Shown here in pieces: positions 53,309 through 62,686 of a DNA stretch of 64,000 bases. Origin of the DNA: Anaerosporobacter mobilis DSM 15930 (GTDB lineage: Bacteria > Bacillota > Clostridia > Lachnospirales > Lachnospiraceae); assembly GCF_900142955.1 (NCBI RefSeq), contig NZ_FRCP01000020.1:94718-158717 (forward strand). Direction: 5' to 3'. Below the pieces are notes generated by a model, which was given only the letters and a program-made list of their open reading frames with translations, did not search any database and was not told the DNA's origin. How positions within the stretch are numbered: position 1 is the first letter of the stretch; each line of letters starts with the position of its first letter. The position numbers were made by a program, and so were the translations under genes.

Positions 53309-55312
53309 CTATTCCTCAATTACCCTAATCAAATGATTTCCAATACAGAAATTAATATCTAAGACACGTTCTTTATGAAGCTTATCAAAGTAGATAATTA
53401 ACTTTCCATCGGTGTTCTTAACGATGGTTCCCTTTCCGTAGGATTTGTGTTCAATACGTGCTTGTTCTTTTAAATCTGCACAATCAATTAATAACTCACC
53501 GACAAAGCGTGAAACAGAGAGCTCTTTGTTATAGCGTTCTTTAACCGAGTAGATGTGAAGATACTGTTTGGCACGGGTCATAGCGACATAAAACATACGT
53601 CGTTCTTCTTCTATGTCAGCATCGGATAGGGCTTTGTTATGCGGGGTGATACCCTCATTCGCATCAATTATGAATACAATAGTATATTCTAGCCCCTTGG
53701 AACTATGCATGGTAGATAAGGAAACACTATTATAATTTACTTGCTTACGATCACGAAGTTGTTCTTGTAGTTCCACCGTGTAAGAGGTTATATGCTCAAA
53801 CCATTCTTCATAAGTCGTGAACGGTTTTGCTGACTCTTGAAGTTCATCAAGGATATCAAGAAGCTCCTCTACTTTAATTCTACGAAATGTTGCATATTCC
53901 GAAAGGTACTCTTCATAGCCAATACCTTTACGAATATAATGAATCGCTGCATGAGGACTCATCTTTTGTAACATTGTTAGATCATACTCGAATTTAAGGA
54001 TACGATCTAACATCCATTCCTTATCACTGAATTTACCCTTCAGATCTTCAAAGTCAACAGTAGGAGAATCGAAGATATCTCTAGCTAAGTAACGTTTTGG
54101 TCTATTGGCTACTTGTAAGAATAGATTTCGGTCCCTACTACCTAAGGCGATTTTGATATATGCAAGTAGATTCTTTGCAATCCAGTGTTCATAGATATTC
54201 GGTAAGGCATCTTTCATTCGAAAGGGAATATTAAATTCCATTAGTTTATTGACAAGCGCGCGAGGTCCAGTACTTGTACGAAACAAGACAGCCATCTCAT
54301 TATAAGGAATTCCTTGGTCGTGATAGTGGCGTATTGCTGTTATTACCTCGGTATTCTCTTCTTGAAGTTCTTTGAAGGTTTTGATCATAGGTTCTGGCCC
54401 TACGCTTCGGTTTGCCTCAATATCTTTTTCAAATCTACTTTTATTATTCTTAATAACACGGCCAGCATATTTTACTATATTCTCTGATGAACGGTAATTT
54501 ATATTCAGAAGTACCCTCTTTGCATCTGGATAATCCTTTTGGAAGTTTAGCATTATTTCAGGCTTTGCACCTCGAAAACGATAGATAGACTGGTCATCAT
54601 CACCTACGATAAACAGGTTGTTCTCTGGTAGACTAAGGAGTTTTACAATCTCATATTGAACACGGTTAATATCTTGAAACTCATCAATTAAGATATACTG
54701 AAACTTCTTTTGCCATAAGGAAAGAATGTCAGGACGCTCTTTTAAGAGCTCGTAGCAGAATACTAACATATCATCAAAATCAATTAAATTCTCCTTGCGT
54801 AGTTTGTTCTCGTAAGCGGTATAGATTTCTTTGAAGATATCTTCAGAACAGTTAATTGAATAATAATGGTCTAGAGAGAGCATGTCACCTTTAACCAGAC
54901 TGATTTCATTGGATATACTTGCGATAAATTCTTTCTCATCATCTATTTCAATATTCAGATGTGCAATAATAGATCGGAAAAAGGTAAGACGAGCTTCCTC
55001 GGAGATGATATTAGCAGATGAATAGTTATAGGCATATTTTAATATAGTAAAGAAGATGGAATGAAAGGTACCGAAACTAACAGGAGCATGGGATTGATTC
55101 ATTATACGCAAAAAGCGTTGTTTCATCTCAGTAGCAGCAGCCTTTGTGAAGGTGATAACAAGAATATTAAGAGGGTTAATACCGCATTCTTCAATTAGAT
55201 ATTTGGTTCGATGAGTAATAACGGCTGTTTTACCGGAACCAGGTCCAGCAAGTACAAGCATAGGACCATTTTTATGTTGAATAGCTTTTAACTGAGAAGT
55301 ATTAAACTTCAT
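53309..55312 (-). CDS. UvrD/PcrA-type superfamily 1 DNA helicase
   Basis: ATP-dependent 3'-5' helicase of 667 residues. Motifs in order: Q motif (FNTSQLKAI), Walker A LAGPGSGKTAVITHR, Ia (LVITFTKAAATEM), II (ILIDEFQDIN), III (VGDDDQSIYRFRGA), IV (NYRSSENIV), V (SLSTMHSSKGLEYTIVF) and VI (ERRMFYVAMTRAKQYLHIY). The last 50 residues (HKSYGKGTIVKNTDGKLIIYF) match the Tudor-like tail of PcrA. It is somewhat shorter than PcrA (about 740), so it may be a second paralogue rather than PcrA itself. It probably acts in DNA repair. Confidence 0.92.
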   Translation of the reverse strand: MKFNTSQLKAIQHKNGPMLVLAGPGSGKTAVITHRTKYLIEECGINPLNILVITFTKAAATEMKQRFLRIMNQSHAPVSFGTFHSIFFTILKYAYNYSSANIISEEARLTFFRSIIAHLNIEIDDEKEFIASISNEISLVKGDMLSLDHYYSINCSEDIFKEIYTAYENKLRKENLIDFDDMLVFCYELLKERPDILSLWQKKFQYILIDEFQDINRVQYEIVKLLSLPENNLFIVGDDDQSIYRFRGAKPEIMLNFQKDYPDAKRVLLNINYRSSENIVKYAGRVIKNNKSRFEKDIEANRSVGPEPMIKTFKELQEENTEVITAIRHYHDQGIPYNEMAVLFRTSTGPRALVNKLMEFNIPFRMKDALPNIYEHWIAKNLLAYIKIALGSRDRNLFLQVANRPKRYLARDIFDSPTVDFEDLKGKFSDKEWMLDRILKFEYDLTMLQKMSPHAAIHYIRKGIGYEEYLSEYATFRRIKVEELLDILDELQESAKPFTTYEEWFEHITSYTVELQEQLRDRKQVNYNSVSLSTMHSSKGLEYTIVFIIDANEGITPHNKALSDADIEEERRMFYVAMTRAKQYLHIYSVKERYNKELSVSRFVGELLIDCADLKEQARIEHKSYGKGTIVKNTDGKLIIYFDKLHKERVLDINFCIGNHLIRVIEE

Positions 55313-55378
55313 ACGTAATATAAGTCCTTTCTAATTCATTAATAACGGATTAGCAAAACAATGGATAAGTAAAATAAC

Positions 55379-55426
55379 TGCCACATAGGAGGAATGGAAG
55401 GTGCCTCCCATTCGTACCATGTGACA
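55379..55426 (-). terminator. Terminator of gltX
   Basis: TGCCACAT (55379-55386) pairs with ATGTGACA (55419-55426), and GAATGG with CCATTC inside. On the minus strand GTTATTTTACTT follows. Confidence 0.65.
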
Positions 55427-55435
55427 GGTGTTAGA

Positions 55436-56905
55436 TTATTGTAATGCAGCAGTAAGTTTTTCAATACCGATACGGATACGTCTTAAAGATTCTTCTTTAC
55501 CAAGGATTTGCATAATTTCATATGCTCCTCCAGGAGTTGATTGCTTACCAGAGACAGCAGTTCGAATAGGCCATAAACCTTGTCCATTTTTAATACCTTT
55601 GCTTTGGATGTAATTCATAATTACCGATTCAAGAGAAGCTACGGAATAATCATCAAGTGTTTCTAACGATGGTAAGATTTCTTCAAGAACTTCTTTTGAG
55701 TTCTCGGAATTCGTTTTCATCTTCTTATGTGAATACATAGCGATATCATAATCAGGAAAATCTTCTAAGAAATCAATATGATCTTTGATATCTAGGAAGG
55801 TTTCGATTCTTGTTTTAACCAATTCCGCAATATATCTAAGGTCAAGATCCTTCTTAATCACTTCTTTGATATATGGAAGTGCTAATTCATAATAAGCATC
55901 AAAGTCCATTTTCTTAATATATTCACCATTCATCCATTTTAATTTATTAATGTCGAACACAGCTGGTGATTTGTTGATGTGATGATAATCGAATTCTTTC
56001 ACAAGTTCATCTAAGGAGAAGATTTCCTCGTTAGAGGAAGGACTCCAGCCAAGTAATGCAACGTAGTTTACAATTGCTTCTGTTACGAAACCTTGTTCAA
56101 TTAAATCTTCGAAGGAAGAGTGACCGCTACGTTTACTTAATTTCTTGTGTTCTTCATTCGTAATAATTGGACAGTGAATATATACAGGAATCTCCCAGCC
56201 AAATGCTTCATATAAACGGTTGTACTTTGGTGTAGAAGATAAATATTCATTACCACGTACAACGTGAGTGATGTTCATTAAATGATCATCTACAACGTTA
56301 GCGAAGTTATATGTTGGATATCCGTCCGATTTAATTAAGATCATATCATCAAGTTCTGAATTATCAACTGTAATTTCTCCAAAGATAACATCATTGAATG
56401 ATGTAGTACCTTCTGTTGGATTGTTTTGACGGATAACATAAGGCATACCAGCTGCTAAGTTAGCTGCTATTTCCTCTTTTGATAGGCTAAGACAATGTTT
56501 GTCATAGTGAACGATCTCTTTACTAGCATCATCTGAAACTATACTCTTAAGGCTTTCAAGACGTTCTTTTGTACAGAAACAATAATAAGCCTCACCTTTT
56601 TCTACTAATTGTTTCGCGTATTCAAGGTAAAGACCTTGTGCTTGACGTTCACTTTGAACGTATGGTCCACATCCACCATCTTTATCAGGACCTTCATCAT
56701 GGATTAAACCTGTCTTTTGAAGTGTTCTATAGATAATATCTAGAGCACCTTCAACAAAACGTTCTTGGTCTGTATCTTCAATTCTAAGAAGGAAATCTCC
56801 ATCTTCATGTTTTGTAATCAAATACGCATATAATGCTGTTCTTAAATTACCGACATGCATTCTACCAGTGGGGCTTGGTGCAAATCGAGTTCTTACTTTG
56901 CTCAT
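55436..56905 (-). CDS. gltX: Glutamyl-tRNA synthetase
   Basis: Class I aminoacyl-tRNA synthetase of 489 residues that charges tRNA-Glu (and in many Firmicutes tRNA-Gln, later amidated). The start [20 protein letters not shown] carries the HIGH-type motif, and KLSKRSGH is the KMSKS loop. CFCTKERLE with nearby Cys/His residues fits the zinc-binding insert region in part. The length is normal. AGGAGTGAAACT precedes ATG. Confidence 0.97.
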   Translation of the reverse strand: MSKVRTRFAPSPTGRMHVGNLRTALYAYLITKHEDGDFLLRIEDTDQERFVEGALDIIYRTLQKTGLIHDEGPDKDGGCGPYVQSERQAQGLYLEYAKQLVEKGEAYYCFCTKERLESLKSIVSDDASKEIVHYDKHCLSLSKEEIAANLAAGMPYVIRQNNPTEGTTSFNDVIFGEITVDNSELDDMILIKSDGYPTYNFANVVDDHLMNITHVVRGNEYLSSTPKYNRLYEAFGWEIPVYIHCPIITNEEHKKLSKRSGHSSFEDLIEQGFVTEAIVNYVALLGWSPSSNEEIFSLDELVKEFDYHHINKSPAVFDINKLKWMNGEYIKKMDFDAYYELALPYIKEVIKKDLDLRYIAELVKTRIETFLDIKDHIDFLEDFPDYDIAMYSHKKMKTNSENSKEVLEEILPSLETLDDYSVASLESVIMNYIQSKGIKNGQGLWPIRTAVSGKQSTPGGAYEIMQILGKEESLRRIRIGIEKLTAALQ

Positions 56906-56930
56906 AGTTTCACTCCTAATTTAATGTATT

Positions 56931-56946
56931 GTAACCCTCGGGTTAC
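56931..56946. promoter_or_regulatory. Perfect palindrome in the gltX leader
   Basis: GTAACCCTCGGGTTAC is a 16-bp perfect inverted repeat about 25 bases before the gltX start. It could be a protein-binding site or a small hairpin near the ribosome site. T-box features are absent. Confidence 0.5.
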
Positions 56947-56974
56947 CTGTGTTTGACATTCTTACAATAGCCTT

Positions 56975-57004
56975 ATTATACTCTAGTACAGGTATAATTT
57001 ACAA
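56975..57004 (-). promoter_or_regulatory. Promoter of gltX
   Basis: Minus-strand TTGTAA (57004-56999), 18 bp, TATAAT (56980-56975). Confidence 0.6.
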
Positions 57005-57071
57005 GGGTTGTCTTCTATAATTTATGGTGTTTGCAGTGAAAAATTGAAATATTCAGTCAAATGGATACCTG

Positions 57072-57440
57072 TTAAAGGGTTAGTAGTGTTGTAGCAAGGT
57101 AAACACTTGCTAATAACGATATTACTGCAATGATCAATGCGGCTTTAGCAAAATTCTTATGTGTTTGGCTGTGCTTATTACCGAAAACCCATGTTAGCAA
57201 AACTACTACGTAGATTAGCCAACCAAAACCCGGAATAATCTGCAATAACATTACGCTTAGAAAAGTTTTGAATGAAATCTCACTAGATTCTACAGCATTT
57301 GTTTGAGTAGGCGCGGCAGGCGTAGGATTAATAGGTTCACGATATTCGGCTCCTTTATTTTCTCTTAATGACTCACCACAGTTTTCACAGAAATTAGCAT
57401 GTTCGTTCTCGATATGGCGTCCACAAATCTTACAATTCAT
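57072..57440 (-). CDS. Zinc-ribbon membrane protein
   Basis: A 122-residue protein with an N-terminal zinc ribbon, CKICGRHI then CENCGE (CxxC-x13-CxxC). A Pro/Thr-rich linker and two hydrophobic helices follow (about residues 59-84, FLSVMLLQIIPGFGWLIYVVVLL, and about 100-118). This resembles many short Firmicute zinc-ribbon membrane proteins without known role. GGAGCTAAATT precedes ATG. Confidence 0.7.
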   Translation of the reverse strand: MNCKICGRHIENEHANFCENCGESLRENKGAEYREPINPTPAAPTQTNAVESSEISFKTFLSVMLLQIIPGFGWLIYVVVLLTWVFGNKHSQTHKNFAKAALIIAVISLLASVYLATTLLTL

Positions 57441-57594
57441 AATTTAGCTCCTTATCTTTACGATAGTATTGTTACTTTTTATTATTTTGTGACTAATATC
57501 TAATAATTATAGCATATTAAAAAAGAAAGTGAAACATGTTACGATTGTTTAATATGTTAATTAATAAGAAGATGAATGAATACAAGGGATATAC

Positions 57595-57623
57595 TTGCAA
57601 ACAATATAGTAGAAGATTATAAT
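57595..57623 (+). promoter_or_regulatory. Promoter of the coiled-coil protein gene
   Basis: TTGCAA (57595-57600), 17 bp, TATAAT (57618-57623), 37 bases before the GTG start. Confidence 0.65.
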
Positions 57624-57659
57624 AAATTCTATTATGATAAAAGCGGGGTGGCGACATAG

Positions 57660-58877
57660 GTGGAAGATAAAAAAATACAAGATAAATCGTTTGATTCAGT
57701 TAAGCCAGAAGGAACGACTATTGAGAGATTACAGGAACAAAACTTGCAAATACAAGATGTAAGATGGTCATATGAGGATATGAATATATTGTCATCAGGC
57801 ATTGACAAACTTATTGATTTGCAAAGTCATCTTAATGATTTGAAGGTATATAAAGATAATGTCAAGCAGTTAGAGGCCGAAGATGAGGATCTCGATAGAA
57901 TAATTATAGCAAAAGAAAGAACCATTGACGATGAAATTGATGGTGTAATTAAGAAACGCAAAACAGAGGTAAGTGCCACTTTCGATTCACAACTTGAGAA
58001 TACGAAAGCAGAAATAAAAAAAGTAAAGGCCAAACGAGAAAAGAAAAAGAGTAAGAAGGTTTCAGAGAGAATTAAAGAAGAGACAGCTGATTTAAGAAGT
58101 GCGAACGAGACGCTACAAGAAGACATTAAACATACAATGAAGAACGATGGAGTACCTAAAATATTTAACACAAGATTATTTCATGCCTTATATTATCCAA
58201 AAGGATTTGCAGATATCGGAATTGATATGGTTTGTATTGTGTTACTATTTTTGTTATTGCCCAATATTATATTCCGTTATGTTGTTAAGACGGACGAGCC
58301 AATTGTTATGGGACTGATTTATTTTGGTGTCATCCTTGTATTCGGGGCCATATATCTTGCAATTAACGCAAAACTTAAGAATCGGTACCATGAAACATTT
58401 AAGAAGGTAAAAGAGATTCGTGCGAAGATATTAATAAACAACAAGGACATTAAAAGAATTAAGAAATCTATTCAAAAAGATAAAGATGAGAGCAATTATG
58501 GACTTGAAAAATACAATAAAGAGATAAAAGAGTTAGAAGATACCATGGACTTAATAACAAGTAAGAAGAAAGAGGCAATTATTGAATTCGAAAGTACGCA
58601 AAAAACAGTAATAGCGAATGAAATTCGTGAGAAAAACAAGCCTGAATTATTAAATCTTCAACAAAAGCATGATGAAGTGCATGAGCTAAGCAAAGAGTAT
58701 TCCCAAAAAGTAAAAGAATTAGAGATGCAGTTAGCAGCCACGTATGAGGCATATCTAGGCAAGGAATTTATGAATTTAGAAAAACTTGAGAAACTGATTA
58801 AAATCATGGAAGCGAGAGAAGGAATGGTGATCTCGGAAGCCATGAAGTTATATAAAGCTCAGATGTTAAATGGATAG
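57660..58877 (+). CDS. Coiled-coil membrane protein of unknown function
   Basis: A 405-residue protein starting GTG at 57660, with GGGGTGG upstream. Residues about 50-165 form a long charged coiled coil. Two membrane helices follow (about 190-208, MVCIVLLFLLLPNIIF, and 215-240, IVMGLIYFGVILVFGAIYLAI). A second coiled coil runs from about 245 to 375. The layout (coil, hairpin in the membrane, coil, both cytoplasmic) suggests a scaffold or membrane-shaping role. I recognise no family. It is flanked by its own promoter and terminator, so it is a single-gene unit. Confidence 0.6.
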   Translation: MEDKKIQDKSFDSVKPEGTTIERLQEQNLQIQDVRWSYEDMNILSSGIDKLIDLQSHLNDLKVYKDNVKQLEAEDEDLDRIIIAKERTIDDEIDGVIKKRKTEVSATFDSQLENTKAEIKKVKAKREKKKSKKVSERIKEETADLRSANETLQEDIKHTMKNDGVPKIFNTRLFHALYYPKGFADIGIDMVCIVLLFLLLPNIIFRYVVKTDEPIVMGLIYFGVILVFGAIYLAINAKLKNRYHETFKKVKEIRAKILINNKDIKRIKKSIQKDKDESNYGLEKYNKEIKELEDTMDLITSKKKEAIIEFESTQKTVIANEIREKNKPELLNLQQKHDEVHELSKEYSQKVKELEMQLAATYEAYLGKEFMNLEKLEKLIKIMEAREGMVISEAMKLYKAQMLNG

Positions 58878-58882
58878 TAAAC

Positions 58883-58908
58883 CAAACTGAGTTAAAGAAC
58901 TCAGTTTG
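58883..58908. terminator. Terminator between convergent genes
   Basis: CAAACTGAGTT (58883-58893), loop AAAG, AACTCAGTTTG (58898-58908), followed by ATTGTTACC. A perfect 11-bp stem. Confidence 0.75.
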
Positions 58909-58935
58909 ATTGTTACCAATTGGGCCTCCATACGT

Positions 58936-59505
58936 CTAGTTAGCACGAAAAGGAAGGCAGAACCGAATACCTAAGCAGATGCAATCTGCTAATTTCATAA
59001 CGATGTTTAGACGTGTTGTTTGAAGTAACATATTATCTAATAACCCCGAGAAGTTAACAATACCGGTGATGAACAAATCACCAACAGCAGGAAGGTCTTT
59101 TGAAACACCAGCACCAGGTTTCAAAGGGCCTTCTCCTAGTGTAATGAAACCTACATGATTGCTGTTACCTAAAGAGGCATCAATAGCTATTATGATAGAA
59201 TCTTTGTGTATCTCTTTAATCTTTGTAATGGTTTCTCGTAAGTTCTTCGCATGAACAGGTTCATCAAGAGTTCCGTAGATCATATAGTTTCTATATTTGA
59301 GTTCTGATAATTTGTATCCAATAATTGGACCAAGAGAATCACCAGTTGCACGGTCAGAACCAATACATAGGAAAACAATTTCTTCGCTTGTTTTATCTAA
59401 AGATTGAATTAATTCACCAAGTGTTTGGCTAAACTGATAGGCACAATATCCATCAGCTGAATTAAAGTAATATACTTTTCTTTTATTTCTTTGTTGTGTC
59501 AACAA
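58936..59505 (-). CDS. yyaC: Sporulation protein YyaC-like (DUF1256)
   Basis: A 189-residue protein related to the germination protease fold. The conserved blocks CIGSDRATGDSLGPIIG, GTLDEPVHAKNL, IAIDASLG, GPLKPGAGVSKDLPAVGD and ITGIVNFSG are all present. YyaC is common in spore formers and expressed during sporulation. The start is taken as TTG at 59505 with a weak GGTGGTG site about ten bases upstream. Confidence 0.85.
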   Translation of the reverse strand: MLTQQRNKRKVYYFNSADGYCAYQFSQTLGELIQSLDKTSEEIVFLCIGSDRATGDSLGPIIGYKLSELKYRNYMIYGTLDEPVHAKNLRETITKIKEIHKDSIIIAIDASLGNSNHVGFITLGEGPLKPGAGVSKDLPAVGDLFITGIVNFSGLLDNMLLQTTRLNIVMKLADCICLGIRFCLPFRAN

Positions 59506-59718
59506 TAAAATTTCACCACCATATACGATTTATTAATATAATGCAAGTATTACCAGTTGACAGAAAAACTAGACAAACTAGACGAACTTTTGAACGCAAA
59601 AAACTACAAAAAATTTTCCTTCCATACGTTATCCTGCATGGATTTGGTAGTAAAGTCATGAAAATAAATACTATTTGTAATTACATAGAAAAAAGTTGTG
59701 GAGTAGTCATTTAGTATT

Positions 59719-59746
59719 TTGACAAAAATATCTCGAATACTATGCT
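59719..59746 (+). promoter_or_regulatory. Promoter of the LysM protein gene
   Basis: TTGACA (59719-59724), 16 bp, TATGCT (59741-59746). The 390 nt between yyaC and the LysM start otherwise show no gene; the leader is about 140 nt. Confidence 0.55.
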
Positions 59747-59895
59747 AAGATACCGTAAAACAACAATAACTTTTCAATTAACAGTAGAATATAGATAACT
59801 GATTACAAAACAAGAATAGTATGAATTCATGTTGATTTGTATACATGGACAAGCAATCAGATTGATTAGTTATGGATCAGGAAAGGAAGTTCGGT

Positions 59896-61236
59896 ATGAT
59901 ACAGAGCATATATAGTAATGAGGAAATGGACTCAAAAGAAAGAAAAGAAAGTTCGGCGTTCAAGATGCCCAAAAACATTCGTCAAATAGGACAAGTTGAT
60001 TTATCGAAGAAAATATATGCGGAAGATTATGTTATGACTTATATTAAGCAATTAGCTGAGAAAACAACGGTCGGTGAGCGAAAAGCAGTATTACTTGGCC
60101 AATACATAAAATCAGAAGGAAGTAGACATATATTTATTAATGGAGCGGTTGAAATCATAGAAACAGTCGATGAAAAAGAGACTATGTTTTCCAATGAAGT
60201 TTGGTCAGAGATTTATGATTGTATTAAAAAATACTATACAAACGTTGAGATTGTTGGCTGGTACATAACCAAAAAAGATGTGCCTTTTGATGTGGACGAG
60301 CATATAACTAAGATGCATCTAGATAACTTTGCCGGACAGGACAAGACACTTCTCGTATATGATGCACTAGAGAAGGAAGAGGCATTCTATTTCTATGATA
60401 AAGGTAAGCTAAAAAAGCAAAGTGGCTATTATATCTACTATGACCGAAATGAAGAGATGCAAAACTATATGGTAGAGAATAAAGAGAATGTTAGCACAGA
60501 TGAAGGGTATATGGATGTTGCTACACAGAAAATAAGAAAGATTTTCGAAGCAAAGAATGAAGCAAATAAGCAAAAAAGCATGATGCCGTTAGTCTACACG
60601 GCAAGTTCTTTGCTTGCTGTTGTTGTGCTTGTAATTGGTGCGACTATGGTAAGTAATTATGATAAGATGAAGGATACGGGAGATTCCATAGCTGTATTAT
60701 CAGATGCAGTTTCGAACACAGGAGAAAAAGAAGCATCCACAGAGGTAACCCAGGTGGAAACCGTTCCTTCTACGATAGAGGGAGATAGTAAAGAAACAAA
60801 TACGGATACACAGAATTCGAGTATAGATAATGCAGACGTACAAGCTATGATTGAAGAAAACGAAGCGGCTAAGGAAGGAAGTACATCGAAAGATGATACT
60901 ACAACGAAAGAGGATGAGACAAAGGATGATGATAAAACCAATGAAGATACGGAAACTAATGATGATAAGAATGAATCGAAGAAAGATAGTGATGACGCTA
61001 CAACAAAAGATTCTTCAAAGAAAGGGAATTCATCTAAGGAGACAGAGAATTCAAGCAAGCAAACAATGGCAAGCAATACTAAGTATACTGTGAAAAAAGG
61101 TGATACTTTAGTTTCTATTAGTACAACAGTGTATGGAACCATTAAGGGTGTCGATTTGATAAAAGAATTTAATAACATTGAGAATCAAGATTTGATTTAT
61201 GAAGGGCAAGAAATTGTTATACCAGAATACAAATAA
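59896..61236 (+). CDS. LysM protein with N-terminal MPN-like domain
   Basis: A 446-residue membrane protein. ATG at 59896 has AGGAAAGGA eight bases upstream, better than the ATG at 59872. The cytoplasmic part (about 25-190) looks like an MPN/JAB fold: YVMTYIKQLAEKTTVGERKAV, VEIVGWYITKKDV, LLVYDALEKEEAFYFY, SGYYIYYDRN. The metal motif (HxH...D after GWY) is missing, so it should be inactive. One membrane helix follows (about 232-255). A long Ser/Thr/Asp/Glu/Lys-rich stretch leads to a C-terminal LysM (KYTVKKGDTLVSISTTVYG ... YEGQEIVIPEYK) that should bind peptidoglycan. It could link cell wall state to a cytoplasmic partner. Confidence 0.7.
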   Translation: MIQSIYSNEEMDSKERKESSAFKMPKNIRQIGQVDLSKKIYAEDYVMTYIKQLAEKTTVGERKAVLLGQYIKSEGSRHIFINGAVEIIETVDEKETMFSNEVWSEIYDCIKKYYTNVEIVGWYITKKDVPFDVDEHITKMHLDNFAGQDKTLLVYDALEKEEAFYFYDKGKLKKQSGYYIYYDRNEEMQNYMVENKENVSTDEGYMDVATQKIRKIFEAKNEANKQKSMMPLVYTASSLLAVVVLVIGATMVSNYDKMKDTGDSIAVLSDAVSNTGEKEASTEVTQVETVPSTIEGDSKETNTDTQNSSIDNADVQAMIEENEAAKEGSTSKDDTTTKEDETKDDDKTNEDTETNDDKNESKKDSDDATTKDSSKKGNSSKETENSSKQTMASNTKYTVKKGDTLVSISTTVYGTIKGVDLIKEFNNIENQDLIYEGQEIVIPEYK

Positions 61237-61243
61237 TTATAGA

Positions 61244-61285
61244 GGAGCTGTTGTGAATTGGTAATAGAACATTTGCAACAACTCC
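61244..61285 (+). terminator. Terminator of the LysM protein gene
   Basis: GGAGCTGTTG (61244-61253) pairs with CAACAACTCC (61276-61285) with one mismatch, followed by TTGTATTTTAT. Confidence 0.7.
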
Positions 61286-61312
61286 TTGTATTTTATATGG
61301 GATATCCTTATA

Positions 61313-61341
61313 TTGCTTATAGAATTAAAATAAGGTATAAT
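61313..61341 (+). promoter_or_regulatory. Promoter of the propeller-protein/CvpA operon
   Basis: TTGCTT (61313-61318), 17 bp, TATAAT (61336-61341). A perfect hairpin, GAATTACAAGT (61356-61366) and ACTTGTAATTC (61369-61379), lies at the start of the transcript. Confidence 0.65.
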
Positions 61342-61432
61342 ACATGGATAGTGTTGAATTACAAGTTTACTTGTAATTCACTATGGAATGAAAAGTCAAA
61401 TTAACGTTGAAATTTAAGAAAGGAGCCATGCT

Positions 61433-61477
61433 ATGCCGTTCTTTCAACATATGTGTGTAGGCAATATCGTAGGTTAG
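61433..61477 (+). CDS. 14-residue upstream reading frame
   Basis: ATG CCG ... TAG encodes MPFFQHMCVGNIVG. It has AAAGGAG seven bases upstream, a better ribosome site than that of the next gene, which starts 12 nt after this stop. Reinitiation or leader-peptide control of the downstream gene is possible. A ten-codon frame from ATG 61428 overlaps it. Confidence 0.4.
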   Translation: MPFFQHMCVGNIVG

Positions 61478-61489
61478 TTTTAGATATGC

Positions 61490-62686
61490 ATGGGTATTAG
61501 AGTGAAGAAAAAAGATATAGAAGACGTCTCCCTTTTTGATAATAAAATGAAGCGTCATAAACAACGACGAGCAATTATTATCACTCTTGCAAGTATCGCA
61601 TTATTGGCGGTTTGTTTTTATTTTGTCAATAGATTTCTTACAAAAAGCTACAATGGCTATGAGATATTGAATTCAAAAGCAAGAGAAGATAATAATACAG
61701 TACAGTATATAAGCTATGATCATAAACTTATCAAATACAGTCGCGATGGTATATCTGCATTATCCGCTGATGGAAAAGTGTTGTGGAATGCGTCCTATGA
61801 TGTTAAAAACCCAAAAGCAGTTGTTTGTGAGGGATATGTTGCGGTGGCAGACATTGGTGGTAAACAAGCCTATACGTTTAATAGCAAGGGTACTACATAT
61901 GAATTAACAACTACATTGCCAATTATTGATGTAGGTATCTCGCGTCAGGGAGTGCTTTGTGTTACCGTTGAAGGAGAAGATTATAATCAGATCTTGCTGT
62001 ATGATTCTGCTACTGGTAGTGAATTGGTTGCGAAGCAAACCTCTATTCAAGATAATGGATATCCGGTTGATTCAGCAATATCGAATGACGCTAAGAAGCT
62101 AGTATGTTCCTATGTTAGAATTAAAAATGGTGTATTAGAATCAGATGTAGGATTCTACAACTTTAATGAAGTTGGTGATAATTATGAGGATAAATTAGTA
62201 GGAATTATTCCGGACCAACAAACTGTTGTACATGACGTTGTGTTCTTAGATACTAATACGATTTTATTATGCTCAGATAAAGGATTTTCCTTATATGAGA
62301 TGCTTGAGAAGCCAAGTGAAATTATTACAAAGACATTTGATGGTGAGATTGATAGTTTGTTTTATACGGACAAATATTTTGGGTTTATTAGTAAAGATAG
62401 TGCGAATGAGGGATCTAAGAAACTATTATTATACAACTTAAAGGGTAAAAAAATTCTTACGAAAGATATCACATTTGATTATGAATCCGTTCAAATGTCA
62501 GGTGAAGATATAATATTCAATACTGAGGCAGAGATACAAATCATAGATACAAATGGTAATTTGAAATTTAAATATACACTTGAAACACCAATAATAAGTA
62601 TTATGCCAAGTAATGATAAGGATGAGTATATATTGATAGATGATCAGAACATTGTTCATATTAAATTAGTGGAGGATAAGAAATAG
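61490..62686 (+). CDS. Membrane-anchored beta-propeller protein (DUF5711-type)
   Basis: A 398-residue protein with a basic, Lys-rich N terminus and one membrane helix (about 28-48, IIITLASIALLAVCFYFVN). The outer part is a repeated beta pattern (KYSRDGISALSADGKVLWNA, VAVADIGGKQAYTFNSKG, ILLYDSATGSELVAKQ, LLLYNLKGKKIL, IQIIDTNGNLKFKY), as in PQQ/WD40-like propellers. The DUF5711 name is from memory. The start codon lacks a ribosome site and may depend on the small frame before it. Its stop overlaps the CvpA-like gene. Confidence 0.65.
   Translation: MGIRVKKKDIEDVSLFDNKMKRHKQRRAIIITLASIALLAVCFYFVNRFLTKSYNGYEILNSKAREDNNTVQYISYDHKLIKYSRDGISALSADGKVLWNASYDVKNPKAVVCEGYVAVADIGGKQAYTFNSKGTTYELTTTLPIIDVGISRQGVLCVTVEGEDYNQILLYDSATGSELVAKQTSIQDNGYPVDSAISNDAKKLVCSYVRIKNGVLESDVGFYNFNEVGDNYEDKLVGIIPDQQTVVHDVVFLDTNTILLCSDKGFSLYEMLEKPSEIITKTFDGEIDSLFYTDKYFGFISKDSANEGSKKLLLYNLKGKKILTKDITFDYESVQMSGEDIIFNTEAEIQIIDTNGNLKFKYTLETPIISIMPSNDKDEYILIDDQNIVHIKLVEDKK

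Noticed and set aside
56906..57004. T-box leader before gltX.
   Set aside because: The leader is under 80 nt and lacks the T-box sequence and antiterminator. Only a 16-bp palindrome is present.
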